From: Tritrichomonas musculus
Taxonomy: Eukaryota > Parabasalia > Tritrichomonadida > Tritrichomonadidae
Direction: 5' to 3'
Length of the DNA stretch: 64,000 nt
Assembly (NCBI GenBank): GCA_039105265.1
Contig: JAPFFF010000027.1
Coordinates: 1,860,001 to 1,924,000, forward strand
The translations under genes were made by a program, and so were the position numbers. Of the stretch, positions 1-10,214 are shown in pieces. The notes under the pieces are model-generated. The model was not told where the DNA came from. It did no database searches and worked only from the letters and a program-made list of their open reading frames with translations. Numbering within the stretch: the stretch's first letter is position 1; the number at the start of each line of letters is the position of its first letter.

Positions 1-3000
1 TATCGAGAAGGAATAAAAGATGATGAAATCATTCGTGATTTTAAAGAAATGCAAAAAAGTCAAAAATTTTATCCAAAATTATTCCCACGAACAACTTTTA
101 AGTATGAAATTAGTTCTGATCAAAGTAGAAAATGTGTTGAACTTGGTTTGAATCATCTTAAATCACACATTCCTGAAGTTTTAATTAATTGTCCACAAAT
201 AAAAGAATTGGTTTTAATTGAAAATGGAATTAAAACAAAATACACATTAACAAAAGAAACTAACAAAGCATTTTTTATTTATAACATATTTATAAATAAG
301 TCCTTATTCAAAAGATTTATCTTAGTTAAAGATAGAATTAATGATATTAACATTTCAGTTGAAATTGATGATCAACAAATGATCATTCCGATCAACAACG
401 AAATGGAAAGCATTTTCGTGTCTTTTCCTCTTGTTGGATCAAGAGAACACATTCTTCCTTTCTATATAAATTCGCCAAACTTTGAACCATCAACTGAAAG
501 AAATGCATTGATATTGGACGGCGAAGAAGAAATAAATGGGAAAATCACGACTACTAAAATTAATCGAACTTTGTTATTGCAAAGTTGTGATTTATTCAAT
601 GTTCTTATTTCTGCGTTAAAAGAAAGGAAAATCAAAAATATTTATGAGCTTTCAAGAGGACTTGTATTATCACAGAAGCCTTATAGTTCATTTGACATGG
701 AATGGTATCAAACAGTATTTCTTGAAAAGTTAAGAAATACATTGGCAAATAATATAACGGTTGTTACTTCATCTGGAAATGAAATTTTGTTGAAGGATGC
801 TTATTTGCCATCTAAAGAAATTGATCCAGAAATCCTTCCCCAATTCATCAGGCTAGTTGAAAGATATTGTTCTAACATTGTCTGTGAAGAAGATGCTATT
901 TTGTGGAAAGATAGACAATGGAAAGATTTAAATGTCGTTGTAATTGACGGTTTAATGGGTGAAGCTGAATGTGATCAATCTTTATTAAATGAAGGACAAT
1001 TGCCTTATTTGAATGAACTTCTTGGATTCGTTTGGAATTGTTTGAATGATAAAAATATTTTATATGAATTCCGTCTCATTCCTGATATGAATTACAACAT
1101 TCATTCTTTATCAAAAGAATCAGAAGAATTTGATATGAAAGAAAGTAAAACTGTTCCTGATCAAATTATTGAATTAATGGAATCTATTCAAATTCCTTGG
1201 AGATCTACTCACATGAATAATTCTATTGACTCAATCACTCTTCCTGAAGATAAAGTCGTTGATGCTGAAAGTAGAATCATTGAAAAAATAAAGGAAGATA
1301 ATTCAATGTGCTTCGAATTAATGAAATTTATATTGGAAGATAACGAATTCAGATTAAATATGTTTGATTTCGTTCGTGAATTGGAATTCATTGATGTTTG
1401 TGAACCTGTGATTATTAACGATATAAGTTCTTCTATTTGGGACTTTGCTGATAATTACGTTTTTCATCAAATTATTGAAAAAATTTCAAAATTCGAATAT
1501 GAAAAAGTTTCTGAATCATTGAACTTTTTCAATGGGTTCCTTCCAGTTTTTCTGAACCATTATCAGAAAGATGAGGAGTTTATTAACTCAGTTGAAATAT
1601 TCCCAAATGCTAATTGTAAATTACGAAAATTGAGTGATTTACAAAATAAAATTGAATGCTTCCATGATTACTTGAACCAAATAACAATTGAATTTTGTAA
1701 AAAAGATTTCAATGATGACATTCTTCATCCAGAAATTAATGAAGTTATTAAATCAAAGAATACTGAAAGTATCTCTGGCTTCATGTCCCAAATAAAACAG
1801 ATAATAGCAAATAAAGATGTTGATCAAGAAATTAAAATAAAAATTGCTGAATTGATCATTTCTTTGTGTCCACAGGAGAAAGAAGGTTCAGTATCCACAG
1901 AAATAAAACAAAGGCAACTATTCACTCTTTATCATGACTTGATTAATCCTAAAATAGAACAAGTTTTAATTGATTCCAATTATTTCTCCATTTATTATTG
2001 GAAAAGTTCAAATGACATTCTCATTTTGCACATGTGTCAAAAAGTTGAAGAAACCGAAACCTTAGAAAAATTCAAAGAAGCTTTTTCAATAGAAGATGAT
2101 GTGATCTGTTTCAACTTTTTGAATTCATTGTACACTTTCGCTGACGCTCTTGTCGATGACCATAAAATCATCCCAAATCAAAATGGCGTTTTTAAGCTCA
2201 GGAAAGAATTGAAGCAAGATTTGGGAATCAAGAAGGATTGGCTCGATTGTATCAACTATTTGAAGCCCCAATTAATCAACAGGTATGAATTTGCTGACCA
2301 CAGAGTTAATATCAGTGGTTTGTCAAGAATCAGTGTCATGGGATTCTACTCTGAATTGAATAAGATGTTCAATGATGCTCTGAAAAAGCCAGAAATTGAT
2401 ACGAAAGTCATTGACATGATTAAGCAAATAACTCTCATTGATGAAGCATCGATCATTGACATGATAGCATCTAAAGACATGGATGAAGATCAAAAAGCAC
2501 GAATCCAAATATTGCAAGATGCGCATGTTTTATTCCTTAAGAATCGTCTGAGAGAACTTGATTCGCCTTCAGATAAAGACTTTCAACGTTGGCCCTTTGA
2601 ACTGATTCAAAATGCAAACGATACACTTTTCAATAATAAAGAAAATCTTGAGAATGATTTGAAAGTAAAAATTACTTTCGAATTTTGTGGAGATAAAGTT
2701 ATCTTTAGTCACAATGGATCTCCTTTCACTAATGAAACTTTCTTTGCTCTATTGTATCAATGCAGCGAGCAAAAAGATAACAACAAAAAAGCAACTGGAA
2801 AGTTTGGAACAGGTTTTATGTCAACCTTGGTTTTATCACGAATCATAAAACTTTCAGGAGACATCCAAAAGCAAGATAAATTAACAGGCTTTAATGTGAC
2901 AATTCATCGTGATGGATCATCTAGAGAAGAGCTTACAGAATGTGTTCATAAAATGGAAAGAAGCATTGAAAGAAATCTTGAGTCTAGAAACATGACATCT

Positions 3001-6000
3001 TTTGAATACATCTTGCCTGAAATCTTGCCTGAAAAGCAACAACCCATTAAGAATTATTCTAATTCGCAAAAGGCTTATGCAGAAGGTTTAAGGAGCCTAA
3101 AAAGATACATTGGTCCAACATTGTTACTTAATCCGACAATTGAATCTGTAACAATTAAAACAGCAAAAGAAACAGTGACATACATAGCAAATCATGAAGA
3201 TGGACCAATTCAAACAATAAGCATAATAAGTGACAAATATAAGCCAGATTTAGAAAGATTTGTTCGATTTGATTCAATTGAAAACTTCAATGAATCAAAA
3301 GAAATAAAAATTAATTGTTTGTTGCCAATTGATACTATTAAAAATAATTTGGTATTCAAGCATTATCCAACAGTTTTGTTCTTATCTTATCCATTGATTG
3401 GATTGGATGATTTCCGATCTCCAATCATCATTAATTCGCCGAATTTTGAGCCAGAAAAAGAAAGAGATAAAATCATCATTCAAAATGTCGATGAAGATGC
3501 TGAAGAAAGTAATGAAAGCTTGATTAACAAGTTCATTATAACAAAATCTGTCGATATTTTCATTAAAATGGTTCATTATGTAATTGATAACAATTTTAAT
3601 AGCTTGTATTACATCTCTGTTGGATTAAAATTTCCACATTCTAATGAATTCATCAAAGAAAACTTTGTTGATAAAATGCGAGATGTTGTTTTGTCTTCAA
3701 ATGTCTTCGAAACATCGTCTGGTTTTAGACCTGCAAGCGAGATTTTGTTCCCAATAATTGGTGACTATAAATGCTTTAATGATTATGATCAGAAAAGTAA
3801 AAATGCAGCTGAATTCAGGAAAGACAGAGACAATGAATTTTTCAGTTTGGTTTCACGTCTTTCAATAGACAATAAGTATTGCATCAGTCATCAAATATAC
3901 TCTGAATGGGTGACACTTTTATGGACTGATTTTCCTTCAAAAATTGCATTCGAAGAGCTCATTAAAATTGTGTCCGAATATGACAACGCATCAGACATTA
4001 AATTAACTGAAAATGAAGAGTCAAATGACGATTCTCAAATTGTTTTCATTAAAGATGTCATTTCTTTTACTGAGAAAATGACTGATTGTGATAGATTTTT
4101 CAGTCATTATAAACTTCTTATTAATGCAAATAAAGATCTGGTTACAAAAGATCAAGTTTACAACTTCAAATTGCTTCCTGTTTTCGTTCAAATGCTCGAT
4201 GATGTTGGCATTGATTACAAGAAAATGTGTCTTCACGATGAAGTAAAGTTCCTCATTGAAGACAATAAGTTTGAGTTTCGCCTTTTTGACAATGAATCGG
4301 CAATTGAATGCATTAAAAAATATTTGACTGATGAGAATTCGTCATCATTGATGAAATACTGCGTTGAAAACGATTCGCATAGAGAATCGATGTTCAAGTA
4401 CACAAACCTTTTCTTGAATAAATCAATAGAAAAAGTTATTATTCCCGCATATGTTGCATCAGTTAGTGAAATAAAAATCATACTCGCTGAAATGTTCACT
4501 CATGCTGACTCAAAAGTAATAAAATTAATCATAAGTGAAATTCATGGATTTGATATTGAAAATAATATCGATTTGTATAAGGAGTTTGTCGTCTTTTTAA
4601 AGACCTATCTTTCTTATGATTTATTTGATCAATCAAGAATATTTCCAAACCAACTGTTTGAGATATGTTACTCTGATAATCTTCACTTTGACTACATTAA
4701 AGATGGAAATGTCAAGGAAATCATTTGTTCTTTCTTTGGCATCGATTTAAAGAGAATTTTTATTCACGATGATTTTGCCGATGTCATCAAATTGAAGAAT
4801 CCAGTCGGATTCCAAACTGTCTCAAAATCAATACTAGATGGATTCCCTGCTGAGCGTTTGAAGAATCAAATTTACTCAAAGAATTTGCAGCAGAGGTTTA
4901 AGTTGTACTCAGTCATTTTTGAGTACTCAAGCCAGGATGAAAAGCCGAAAGAGGCAATCAAAATTCTGAAGTTTTTCTTGAACTTTAATGAAGAAGTTGC
5001 TTTGCATGAAAATAATGATGATGGAAACGCATGGTCGCATGACTTTGCAAAATCAGTCAGCCAGATAGCAATGAGCGAAGTTGCCAGCTTTATATCTCAA
5101 TACGACAGCCTAAGCGAGCTGCAGTTCAACATAATCAAAAACAGCAAAAATAGCAGCAACAACAATAATAACAATAATGGCAATGACAATAACAATAATG
5201 GCAATGACAATAACAATAATGGCAATGACGATGATAATAATAAAAACAATGATGAAATTTACAGTAATGATGATATTGATAATAACAATAATGATGATAT
5301 TGATAATAACAATAATAATAACAATGACAATAATAATAACAATGACAATAATAATAACAATGACAATAATAATAACAATGATGATGATGATGACTATGAA
5401 AGCAGTGAATTCACAAATAAGATATTTGACCATCTAAGCATTCTTTACAATTTCACAATTGTTGGGAAAATATTTCCAAATAGGAATAACGATTTCATTC
5501 CAATTAAATCAGCAAACTTGCTGCATGATGACCAACTTGAGGATGATGTGATGAACACCCTTTTGCAATTCCTGATCAGGTTTAGAGGCTCGAGTGAGAT
5601 CAACGAGTCGATTCTGCATGAGAAGATCGATGTCAGTGAGAATGAAACATTGAAAAAGAATATTCATTTTATAGATTTGAAATTCATGACTGATAACATA
5701 ATGGAAGCGATTCAGAGCAATCCTAACAAAGAATCTAAACAATTCGAAGAATTGAATATTGAATTCCTCAAATTTATCAGCTCAATAGAGAAATTGAAAG
5801 TTGCCTTTTCAGACCTAATTGAAGGCGAAATGCGCGGATTTTTCAATGAATTTCTGAATTATTTGTCTCAGAACAGCGAAGAAAGCCAGGATATAGGCTA
5901 CAAGGGGGAAGCTCTTGTATATGAATTATTAAATGATAGTGGAAATTATTCTGATGTTGTTTGGCTGGCCAGATCTGAAGAAGAAACTCAACGAAAGGTT

Positions 6001-6273
6001 ACTTTGAATAATGGACACACTTACTATATTAATGAGACTGGTGAGCATTATGATATTTATGCGGAAGATGATGATAATAACAAATATTATTTTGAGGTTA
6101 AATCTACGAATGCAGGAACTGAAGATAATAAATTTAAATTTTGTTTGCGGAAAGAACAGCTCAAAATGGCAAAGGAGATGGAAGATCCTAAATCGCATTT
6201 TGTTCTTGCCCTTGTAAATAATGTTTGTGGTTCACCTAATATTTTGTTTTTTGAAAAGAAAAGTTTTATTTAA
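1..6273 (+). CDS. Sacsin / NO VEIN-like giant GHKL-ATPase protein with C-terminal nuclease-like domain (5' partial)
   Basis: The frame is open from base 1, so the gene starts upstream; the first ATG in the window (49) is internal. At 2590-2830 there is a Hsp90/sacsin-type GHKL ATPase: N box ELIQNAND (about 2599), a sacsin-style HNGSPF box (about 2713) and a Gly-rich GKFGTGFMS lid (about 2800). The region after it (about 3085-3640) resembles 115-650: both contain a SPNFEP..ER motif (about 475 and 3439) followed by a similar helical stretch. The protein is therefore a tandem duplication whose first ATPase probably lies left of the window. An Asn/Asp-rich tract interrupts it at 5157-5391. The last ~120 residues (5890-6260) match the DUF3883/NO VEIN C-terminal domain, with GE..VYELL, a YDIYAED acid and EVKST, the PD-(D/E)XK nuclease-fold pattern. 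Sacsin-like proteins act as chaperone-type ATPases; NO VEIN-type proteins are otherwise poorly characterised. It ends with TAA. Its substrate is unknown. Confidence 0.8.
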   Translation, partial: YREGIKDDEIIRDFKEMQKSQKFYPKLFPRTTFKYEISSDQSRKCVELGLNHLKSHIPEVLINCPQIKELVLIENGIKTKYTLTKETNKAFFIYNIFINKSLFKRFILVKDRINDINISVEIDDQQMIIPINNEMESIFVSFPLVGSREHILPFYINSPNFEPSTERNALILDGEEEINGKITTTKINRTLLLQSCDLFNVLISALKERKIKNIYELSRGLVLSQKPYSSFDMEWYQTVFLEKLRNTLANNITVVTSSGNEILLKDAYLPSKEIDPEILPQFIRLVERYCSNIVCEEDAILWKDRQWKDLNVVVIDGLMGEAECDQSLLNEGQLPYLNELLGFVWNCLNDKNILYEFRLIPDMNYNIHSLSKESEEFDMKESKTVPDQIIELMESIQIPWRSTHMNNSIDSITLPEDKVVDAESRIIEKIKEDNSMCFELMKFILEDNEFRLNMFDFVRELEFIDVCEPVIINDISSSIWDFADNYVFHQIIEKISKFEYEKVSESLNFFNGFLPVFLNHYQKDEEFINSVEIFPNANCKLRKLSDLQNKIECFHDYLNQITIEFCKKDFNDDILHPEINEVIKSKNTESISGFMSQIKQIIANKDVDQEIKIKIAELIISLCPQEKEGSVSTEIKQRQLFTLYHDLINPKIEQVLIDSNYFSIYYWKSSNDILILHMCQKVEETETLEKFKEAFSIEDDVICFNFLNSLYTFADALVDDHKIIPNQNGVFKLRKELKQDLGIKKDWLDCINYLKPQLINRYEFADHRVNISGLSRISVMGFYSELNKMFNDALKKPEIDTKVIDMIKQITLIDEASIIDMIASKDMDEDQKARIQILQDAHVLFLKNRLRELDSPSDKDFQRWPFELIQNANDTLFNNKENLENDLKVKITFEFCGDKVIFSHNGSPFTNETFFALLYQCSEQKDNNKKATGKFGTGFMSTLVLSRIIKLSGDIQKQDKLTGFNVTIHRDGSSREELTECVHKMERSIERNLESRNMTSFEYILPEILPEKQQPIKNYSNSQKAYAEGLRSLKRYIGPTLLLNPTIESVTIKTAKETVTYIANHEDGPIQTISIISDKYKPDLERFVRFDSIENFNESKEIKINCLLPIDTIKNNLVFKHYPTVLFLSYPLIGLDDFRSPIIINSPNFEPEKERDKIIIQNVDEDAEESNESLINKFIITKSVDIFIKMVHYVIDNNFNSLYYISVGLKFPHSNEFIKENFVDKMRDVVLSSNVFETSSGFRPASEILFPIIGDYKCFNDYDQKSKNAAEFRKDRDNEFFSLVSRLSIDNKYCISHQIYSEWVTLLWTDFPSKIAFEELIKIVSEYDNASDIKLTENEESNDDSQIVFIKDVISFTEKMTDCDRFFSHYKLLINANKDLVTKDQVYNFKLLPVFVQMLDDVGIDYKKMCLHDEVKFLIEDNKFEFRLFDNESAIECIKKYLTDENSSSLMKYCVENDSHRESMFKYTNLFLNKSIEKVIIPAYVASVSEIKIILAEMFTHADSKVIKLIISEIHGFDIENNIDLYKEFVVFLKTYLSYDLFDQSRIFPNQLFEICYSDNLHFDYIKDGNVKEIICSFFGIDLKRIFIHDDFADVIKLKNPVGFQTVSKSILDGFPAERLKNQIYSKNLQQRFKLYSVIFEYSSQDEKPKEAIKILKFFLNFNEEVALHENNDDGNAWSHDFAKSVSQIAMSEVASFISQYDSLSELQFNIIKNSKNSSNNNNNNNGNDNNNNGNDNNNNGNDDDNNKNNDEIYSNDDIDNNNNDDIDNNNNNNNDNNNNNDNNNNNDNNNNNDDDDDYESSEFTNKIFDHLSILYNFTIVGKIFPNRNNDFIPIKSANLLHDDQLEDDVMNTLLQFLIRFRGSSEINESILHEKIDVSENETLKKNIHFIDLKFMTDNIMEAIQSNPNKESKQFEELNIEFLKFISSIEKLKVAFSDLIEGEMRGFFNEFLNYLSQNSEESQDIGYKGEALVYELLNDSGNYSDVVWLARSEEETQRKVTLNNGHTYYINETGEHYDIYAEDDDNNKYYFEVKSTNAGTEDNKFKFCLRKEQLKMAKEMEDPKSHFVLALVNNVCGSPNILFFEKKSFI
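5157..5391 (+). repeat. Asn/Asp codon tract (AAT/AAC/GAT microsatellite) inside the ATPase gene
   Basis: Runs of AAC/AAT with interspersed GGC and GAT codons form imperfect 18-bp units (NNNNGND-like) and then 15-bp units. The frame is kept throughout, so it encodes a disordered linker between the helical middle and the C-terminal nuclease-like domain. Confidence 0.85.
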
Positions 6274-6793
6274 ATAGAGGTTTTTTAAATGATAATTATT
6301 TTTTTTTTTTTTTTTTTTTTTTAATTACCATTAATATAAATTTGAAAGTTTATGAAAATATATTGTTTTAAATTTAAATAATAATTATTACGTTCATTTC
6401 AACAACAATTCAAGAGTTAAAGAGATATATTTATTTTAGAATTTTCATAATACTCAAATAAAAAATTAAATGAGCAATTCAAAAATACTAATAAATAGAA
6501 ATGATTTTATATTCAAAACACTAAGGTAAAAATAGTAATTATACTTGTAAATATTAATATAATTATATTGATAAGTTATATTTATGGAATATTTTCAATT
6601 TTAAATGAATTAACTTTGGAAAAATTAACATTTTTAATTTAAAATTAAAAATATTTTGCAAAATATTATTAAAAACGGCTCAACAAATGTAATTTTATAT
6701 GATTTTTTGATTTAATGAATATTTTTCAAAATCAAAATAGAAACAAATTTCAATGATGTATATTTGACCAAATATATTGTTAAAAAATTATAA
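6274..6793. other. AT-rich intergenic region
   Basis: It starts with a run of about 22 T at 6301 just after the stop codon. The rest is very AT-rich and holds no ORF, RNA gene or repeat that I can recognise. It serves as the 3' flank of the ATPase gene and the 5' flank of the coatomer gene. Confidence 0.6.
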
Positions 6794-7624
6794 ATGATTG
6801 AAGAACTTAAGGAAACATATTATCTTGGTTCATATACCAAAGTCGTTAATGATTCTACGTCTTACAAAAAAGATGACGAAGAAGTCGAGTTTATAGTTCT
6901 TCGTTCGCGTTTAGCTTTGAACCAAATTGATTTTGTTCTAAATGCAACCCGCGCACAAACAAACAATGTTCAAAAAGGAATAAATCTTCTCGCTAATGCT
7001 CTTAAACTTTCAAGCCAAGAAGAAATTCAAAATCTTCTTGGAAATATTGATCAATCTTTATTACAAATTTCTGATTATTATGCAATTTGCGTTGCTATAA
7101 TACATTTACGTATAAATAATTATTTAGATGCATTATCTATTCTTGATGGAGTTCAGCATGATGAAGCTGTTGCTCTTCGAATTCAAGTATTATTATCAAT
7201 AAACAGAAACGATTTAGCTGAAGCAGAAATTTCAAATATAAAAGATCCAAATCTATCAAAAATATGTATGGCTCAAATTGGAATTGTAAAAGGTGGTGAT
7301 GCTGCCCGTGATTCTTTATATTCGCTTCAAGATATAGCTGACCGAGGAATTTCAACGCCATTACTTCAGAATATGCTTGCATCATGCTTTTTCGCCGTTG
7401 GAGAATGGGAAAATGCTGCAAGTACAATGATCGTTGCCTCAGAGAAGTTTCCAAATGATGAAGCAACACAAATAAACCAAGCTGTTGCACTTTCTCACGG
7501 AACAGATTTTGAAAAACTTCAAACTCAATTAAGCTTAATTAAAAGTTTAAAGAATTCATATGCAAATACCTTGAACGATATGCTTAAAGACTTTGATGAA
7601 ACAGCTGCACGTCTTAAAGAATAA
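6794..7624 (+). CDS. COPE: Coatomer subunit epsilon (epsilon-COP)
   Basis: The 276-residue protein has the length and character of epsilon-COP. It opens with LKETYYLGSYTKVVND, comparable to the family's 'F.IG.YQ..I.E' start, and continues as an all-helical TPR-like solenoid. The central stretch DYYAICVAIIHLRINNYLDA and the later FFAVGEWENAASTM helix pair match the family pattern. In known eukaryotes epsilon-COP stabilises alpha-COP in the COPI coat, which drives retrograde Golgi-to-ER traffic from the cytosolic face of Golgi membranes. The ATG at 6794 follows an AT-rich leader and is the first in frame. No signal peptide or membrane segment is present. A COPI subunit fits the nearby ArfGAP gene functionally, since Arf1 recruits COPI, but the two are 14 kb apart. 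Confidence 0.82.
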   Translation: MIEELKETYYLGSYTKVVNDSTSYKKDDEEVEFIVLRSRLALNQIDFVLNATRAQTNNVQKGINLLANALKLSSQEEIQNLLGNIDQSLLQISDYYAICVAIIHLRINNYLDALSILDGVQHDEAVALRIQVLLSINRNDLAEAEISNIKDPNLSKICMAQIGIVKGGDAARDSLYSLQDIADRGISTPLLQNMLASCFFAVGEWENAASTMIVASEKFPNDEATQINQAVALSHGTDFEKLQTQLSLIKSLKNSYANTLNDMLKDFDETAARLKE

Positions 7625-7992
7625 TTATATTAATTTCACATAAAATAAAATATAAAGCATTGATTAAATAATTATTATTTTAATTAATTTTTATTATTTA
7701 TTTATTTTGTAGAATTTATATGATATTAATCAGTTGCGATAAATTTGTTAAGTATAGATATCCAAAAAAATATATGAATTATGTATATAATTGTTTTCAT
7801 TATCAATGCATATTAACCAAAATTGAGAATATACAATTAAATATATGTTAATAATTGATTTAAATTGTTATAAATATATGATTTGTTATTTTAATTATCC
7901 AAACAAGTATAAAAGTAAAAAATTATATATATCATCAAATAAACAAATTTTTATAAAATATAAAATATTTAATATTTTACAAAGTTAATTTT
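7625..7992. other. AT-rich convergent intergenic region
   Basis: This is the 3' flank shared by the coatomer gene (+) and the charged-repeat gene (-). It is dominated by A and T with no ORF, repeat or RNA gene I can support. Confidence 0.5.
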
Positions 7993-10104
7993 TCAGATTT
8001 TAATCATTCTTTTAATTGGTTTCTTTCCTCTGTAAGTAGTAATAATTGTCACACTTTTGATATGATCTGGATAGCGTTTTGCCATACACCTCTTAGCAAC
8101 CTCTGGAGGAACAATAACTGAGATTTTTGATCCCTCTTGTGTGTATTCGATATCGATGGGTTTTTCTTTAAGTGTGATTTCCTTGTTGATTTTGTCCTTG
8201 ACTGATTGAGGAAGTATAACCTGCACTTTTCCATCTTTATCTTCTGTATATTCGATTTCGACAGTAGTTTCTTTGCTTGGAGCAATTCTTTTGCTTTTTT
8301 CTTCCTCGTCTTCTTTACTTGTTGAATAGCTACTAGATCCACCATAATAAAAAGGAGAGTGAGTGGGTTTTGCCTTGCTCGCTTTTGAAGCCTCTGTAGG
8401 AACTATAACTGAGATTTTTGATCCCTCTTGCGTGTATTCAATGTCGATGGGGCTGTCTTTAAGTGTGGTTTTCTTGCTGATTTTGTCCTTGACTGATTGA
8501 GGAAGTATAACCTGCACTTTCCCATCTTTATCTTCTGTGTATTCTATCTCAATAGTAGTTTCTTTGCTTGGAGCAATTTTTCTTTCTTTTTCATTAACTC
8601 CTTTTCCTGCGCTTTTTTCTTCTTTTGTTTCACTTTTGTCTTTCTTTTCTTTTTCTTCTTTTTCTTTCTTTTCTTTTTCTTCTTTTTCTTTCTTTTCTTT
8701 TTCTTCTTTTTCTTTCTTTTCTTTTTCTTCTTTTTCTTTCTTTTCTTTTTCTTCTTTTTCTTTCTTTTCTTTTTCTTCTTTTTCTTTCTTTTCTTTTTCT
8801 TCTTTTTCTTTCTTTTCTTTTTCTTCTTTTTCTTTCTTTTCTTTTTCTTCTTTTTCTTTCTTTTCTTTTTCTTCTTTTTCTTTCTTTTCTTTTTCTTCTT
8901 TTTCTTTCTTTTCTTTTTCTTCTTTTTCTTTCTTTTCTTTTTCTTCTTTTTCTTTCTTTTCTTTCTTTTCTTTTTCTTCTTTTTCTTTCTTTTCTTTTTC
9001 TTCCTCTTCTTTTCTCACAATTGATTCTTTATTCTCAATTCTTCCTTCTTTTGTCACATTTTCTTTGTTTTCTATTTTATCTAATTTGTGTTCTTTTTCG
9101 TTCCCTTTTGTAACTCTTTCCTTCTCAATTTCATCTGGTTTTGTGATTTCATCTGTTGTTTCGTTTTCTTCAATTTCTTTGGTTGGCATCTGGGCTTCCA
9201 TGTCTTCATCTAGATATTGAACTGAATGTTTTTTCTTCCTCCTTTTAATTGTAGTCTTTGGTTTTATTTTCGTATTTCTTCTTCCTTCGTTATCTTGTTC
9301 TTTTTCTTCATCATCTTGTTCTTTTTCTTTATAATCTTGTTCTTTTCCTATAATGACGTAATTGTTTTTAGTATCATCTAAAAATGGTGTAGATAAGGCA
9401 TCTCTAATATAATCATCATGGCTATATCCATCGTCAAAGAATTCAGGATCATTAACAAAATCGCTACCCAAAAAATCAATATCTTCACATGATAGTCTAT
9501 TTAAATAAAAAGAATTGTCATTGTCATTATTGTCTTCTTTAAGGATATTTTCGTTATTATCATTGTATTCATTATTGTCATTATATTCAATATTTTCATA
9601 ATTACCTATATTTTCAGTTCCATCTGATAAAGTATTATCAAATGTTTTTGTTTTGTTGATTACTTCTCCTTCAATTGGAGCATTATCATTAAACTCTGTT
9701 TCCTCCTCTTCTTCTTCAAAGTAATGATTATTATAATTTTCTTCTTTTCTATAGGGATGATTTGAATAACTATAATCGCTATAATCTCTAGAACGATCTT
9801 CATACTGATTTTGCGATGAGTTAAAATAATTCAAACTCATTCCTGTTCTCACAAACATGAATAAATTAATACAATTAGTTTCATAATCAACATCTTGTTG
9901 ATTAAATGGCAACGAGCCTTTTTTCATGCCTTTTTTGAAATTTTTATAAATGTAATCAAAACCTTCATATCTAAGATTAAAATCGTTTTGGTCAATTTTC
10001 CGGTTGTTTAAATCGATCATCATTCTATAAACTGTTTCAATATCAAAATCATTGTTGTTGTTTCTATTGAACTGCCAGCAAACCCAATTTTGAAATTTAT
10101 TCAT
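7993..10104 (-). CDS. Charged low-complexity protein with KEKKEKEE array and duplicated C-terminal module
   Basis: I do not recognise a family for this 703-residue protein. Residues 1-95 look folded and aromatic-rich (WVCWQFNRN, then IYKNFKKGMKKG). Residues 95-310 are N/D/E-rich. Residues about 365-490 are a tandem KEKKEKEE octad array made by a 24-bp repeat. The C-terminus carries two ~97-residue copies of one module (about 509-605 and 606-703), each beginning [KR]IAPSKETT and containing two beta-like sub-repeats of form IEYT..........I/V-P. There is no signal peptide and no membrane segment. The long E/K array should form a single alpha-helix or coiled coil, so a rod with two small C-terminal beta domains is a fair guess. 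The start ATG at 10104 is the first in frame. The function is unknown. Confidence 0.65.
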   Translation of the reverse strand: MNKFQNWVCWQFNRNNNNDFDIETVYRMMIDLNNRKIDQNDFNLRYEGFDYIYKNFKKGMKKGSLPFNQQDVDYETNCINLFMFVRTGMSLNYFNSSQNQYEDRSRDYSDYSYSNHPYRKEENYNNHYFEEEEEETEFNDNAPIEGEVINKTKTFDNTLSDGTENIGNYENIEYNDNNEYNDNNENILKEDNNDNDNSFYLNRLSCEDIDFLGSDFVNDPEFFDDGYSHDDYIRDALSTPFLDDTKNNYVIIGKEQDYKEKEQDDEEKEQDNEGRRNTKIKPKTTIKRRKKKHSVQYLDEDMEAQMPTKEIEENETTDEITKPDEIEKERVTKGNEKEHKLDKIENKENVTKEGRIENKESIVRKEEEEKEKKEKEEKEKKEKKEKEEKEKKEKEEKEKKEKEEKEKKEKEEKEKKEKEEKEKKEKEEKEKKEKEEKEKKEKEEKEKKEKEEKEKKEKEEKEKKEKEEKEKKEKEEKEKKEKEEKEKKDKSETKEEKSAGKGVNEKERKIAPSKETTIEIEYTEDKDGKVQVILPQSVKDKISKKTTLKDSPIDIEYTQEGSKISVIVPTEASKASKAKPTHSPFYYGGSSSYSTSKEDEEEKSKRIAPSKETTVEIEYTEDKDGKVQVILPQSVKDKINKEITLKEKPIDIEYTQEGSKISVIVPPEVAKRCMAKRYPDHIKSVTIITTYRGKKPIKRMIKI
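8641..9015 (+). repeat. 24-bp polypyrimidine minisatellite (coding for KEKKEKEE on the minus strand)
   Basis: About 13-15 near-perfect copies of a 24-bp unit made only of T and C on the + strand (TTTCTTTCTTTTCTTTTTC and so on). The period is a multiple of 3 and keeps the minus-strand frame open. Some neighbouring units differ by 3-6 bp length steps, typical of slippage. Confidence 0.9.
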
Positions 10105-10214
10105 ATTTTATATAAAATAAACGGTCGCTAATATGATCATTCACAAAATTAATTATCATTAAAAAAAACTAAAAATAAAAGATAAATATAGCATAATTTA
10201 ATTTAATAACATAA

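Noticed and set aside
8497-9220. Plus-strand Phe/Ser/Leu-rich frames
   Set aside because: Shadows of the 24-bp polypyrimidine minisatellite; the minus frame is continuous with ordinary protein sequence on both sides.
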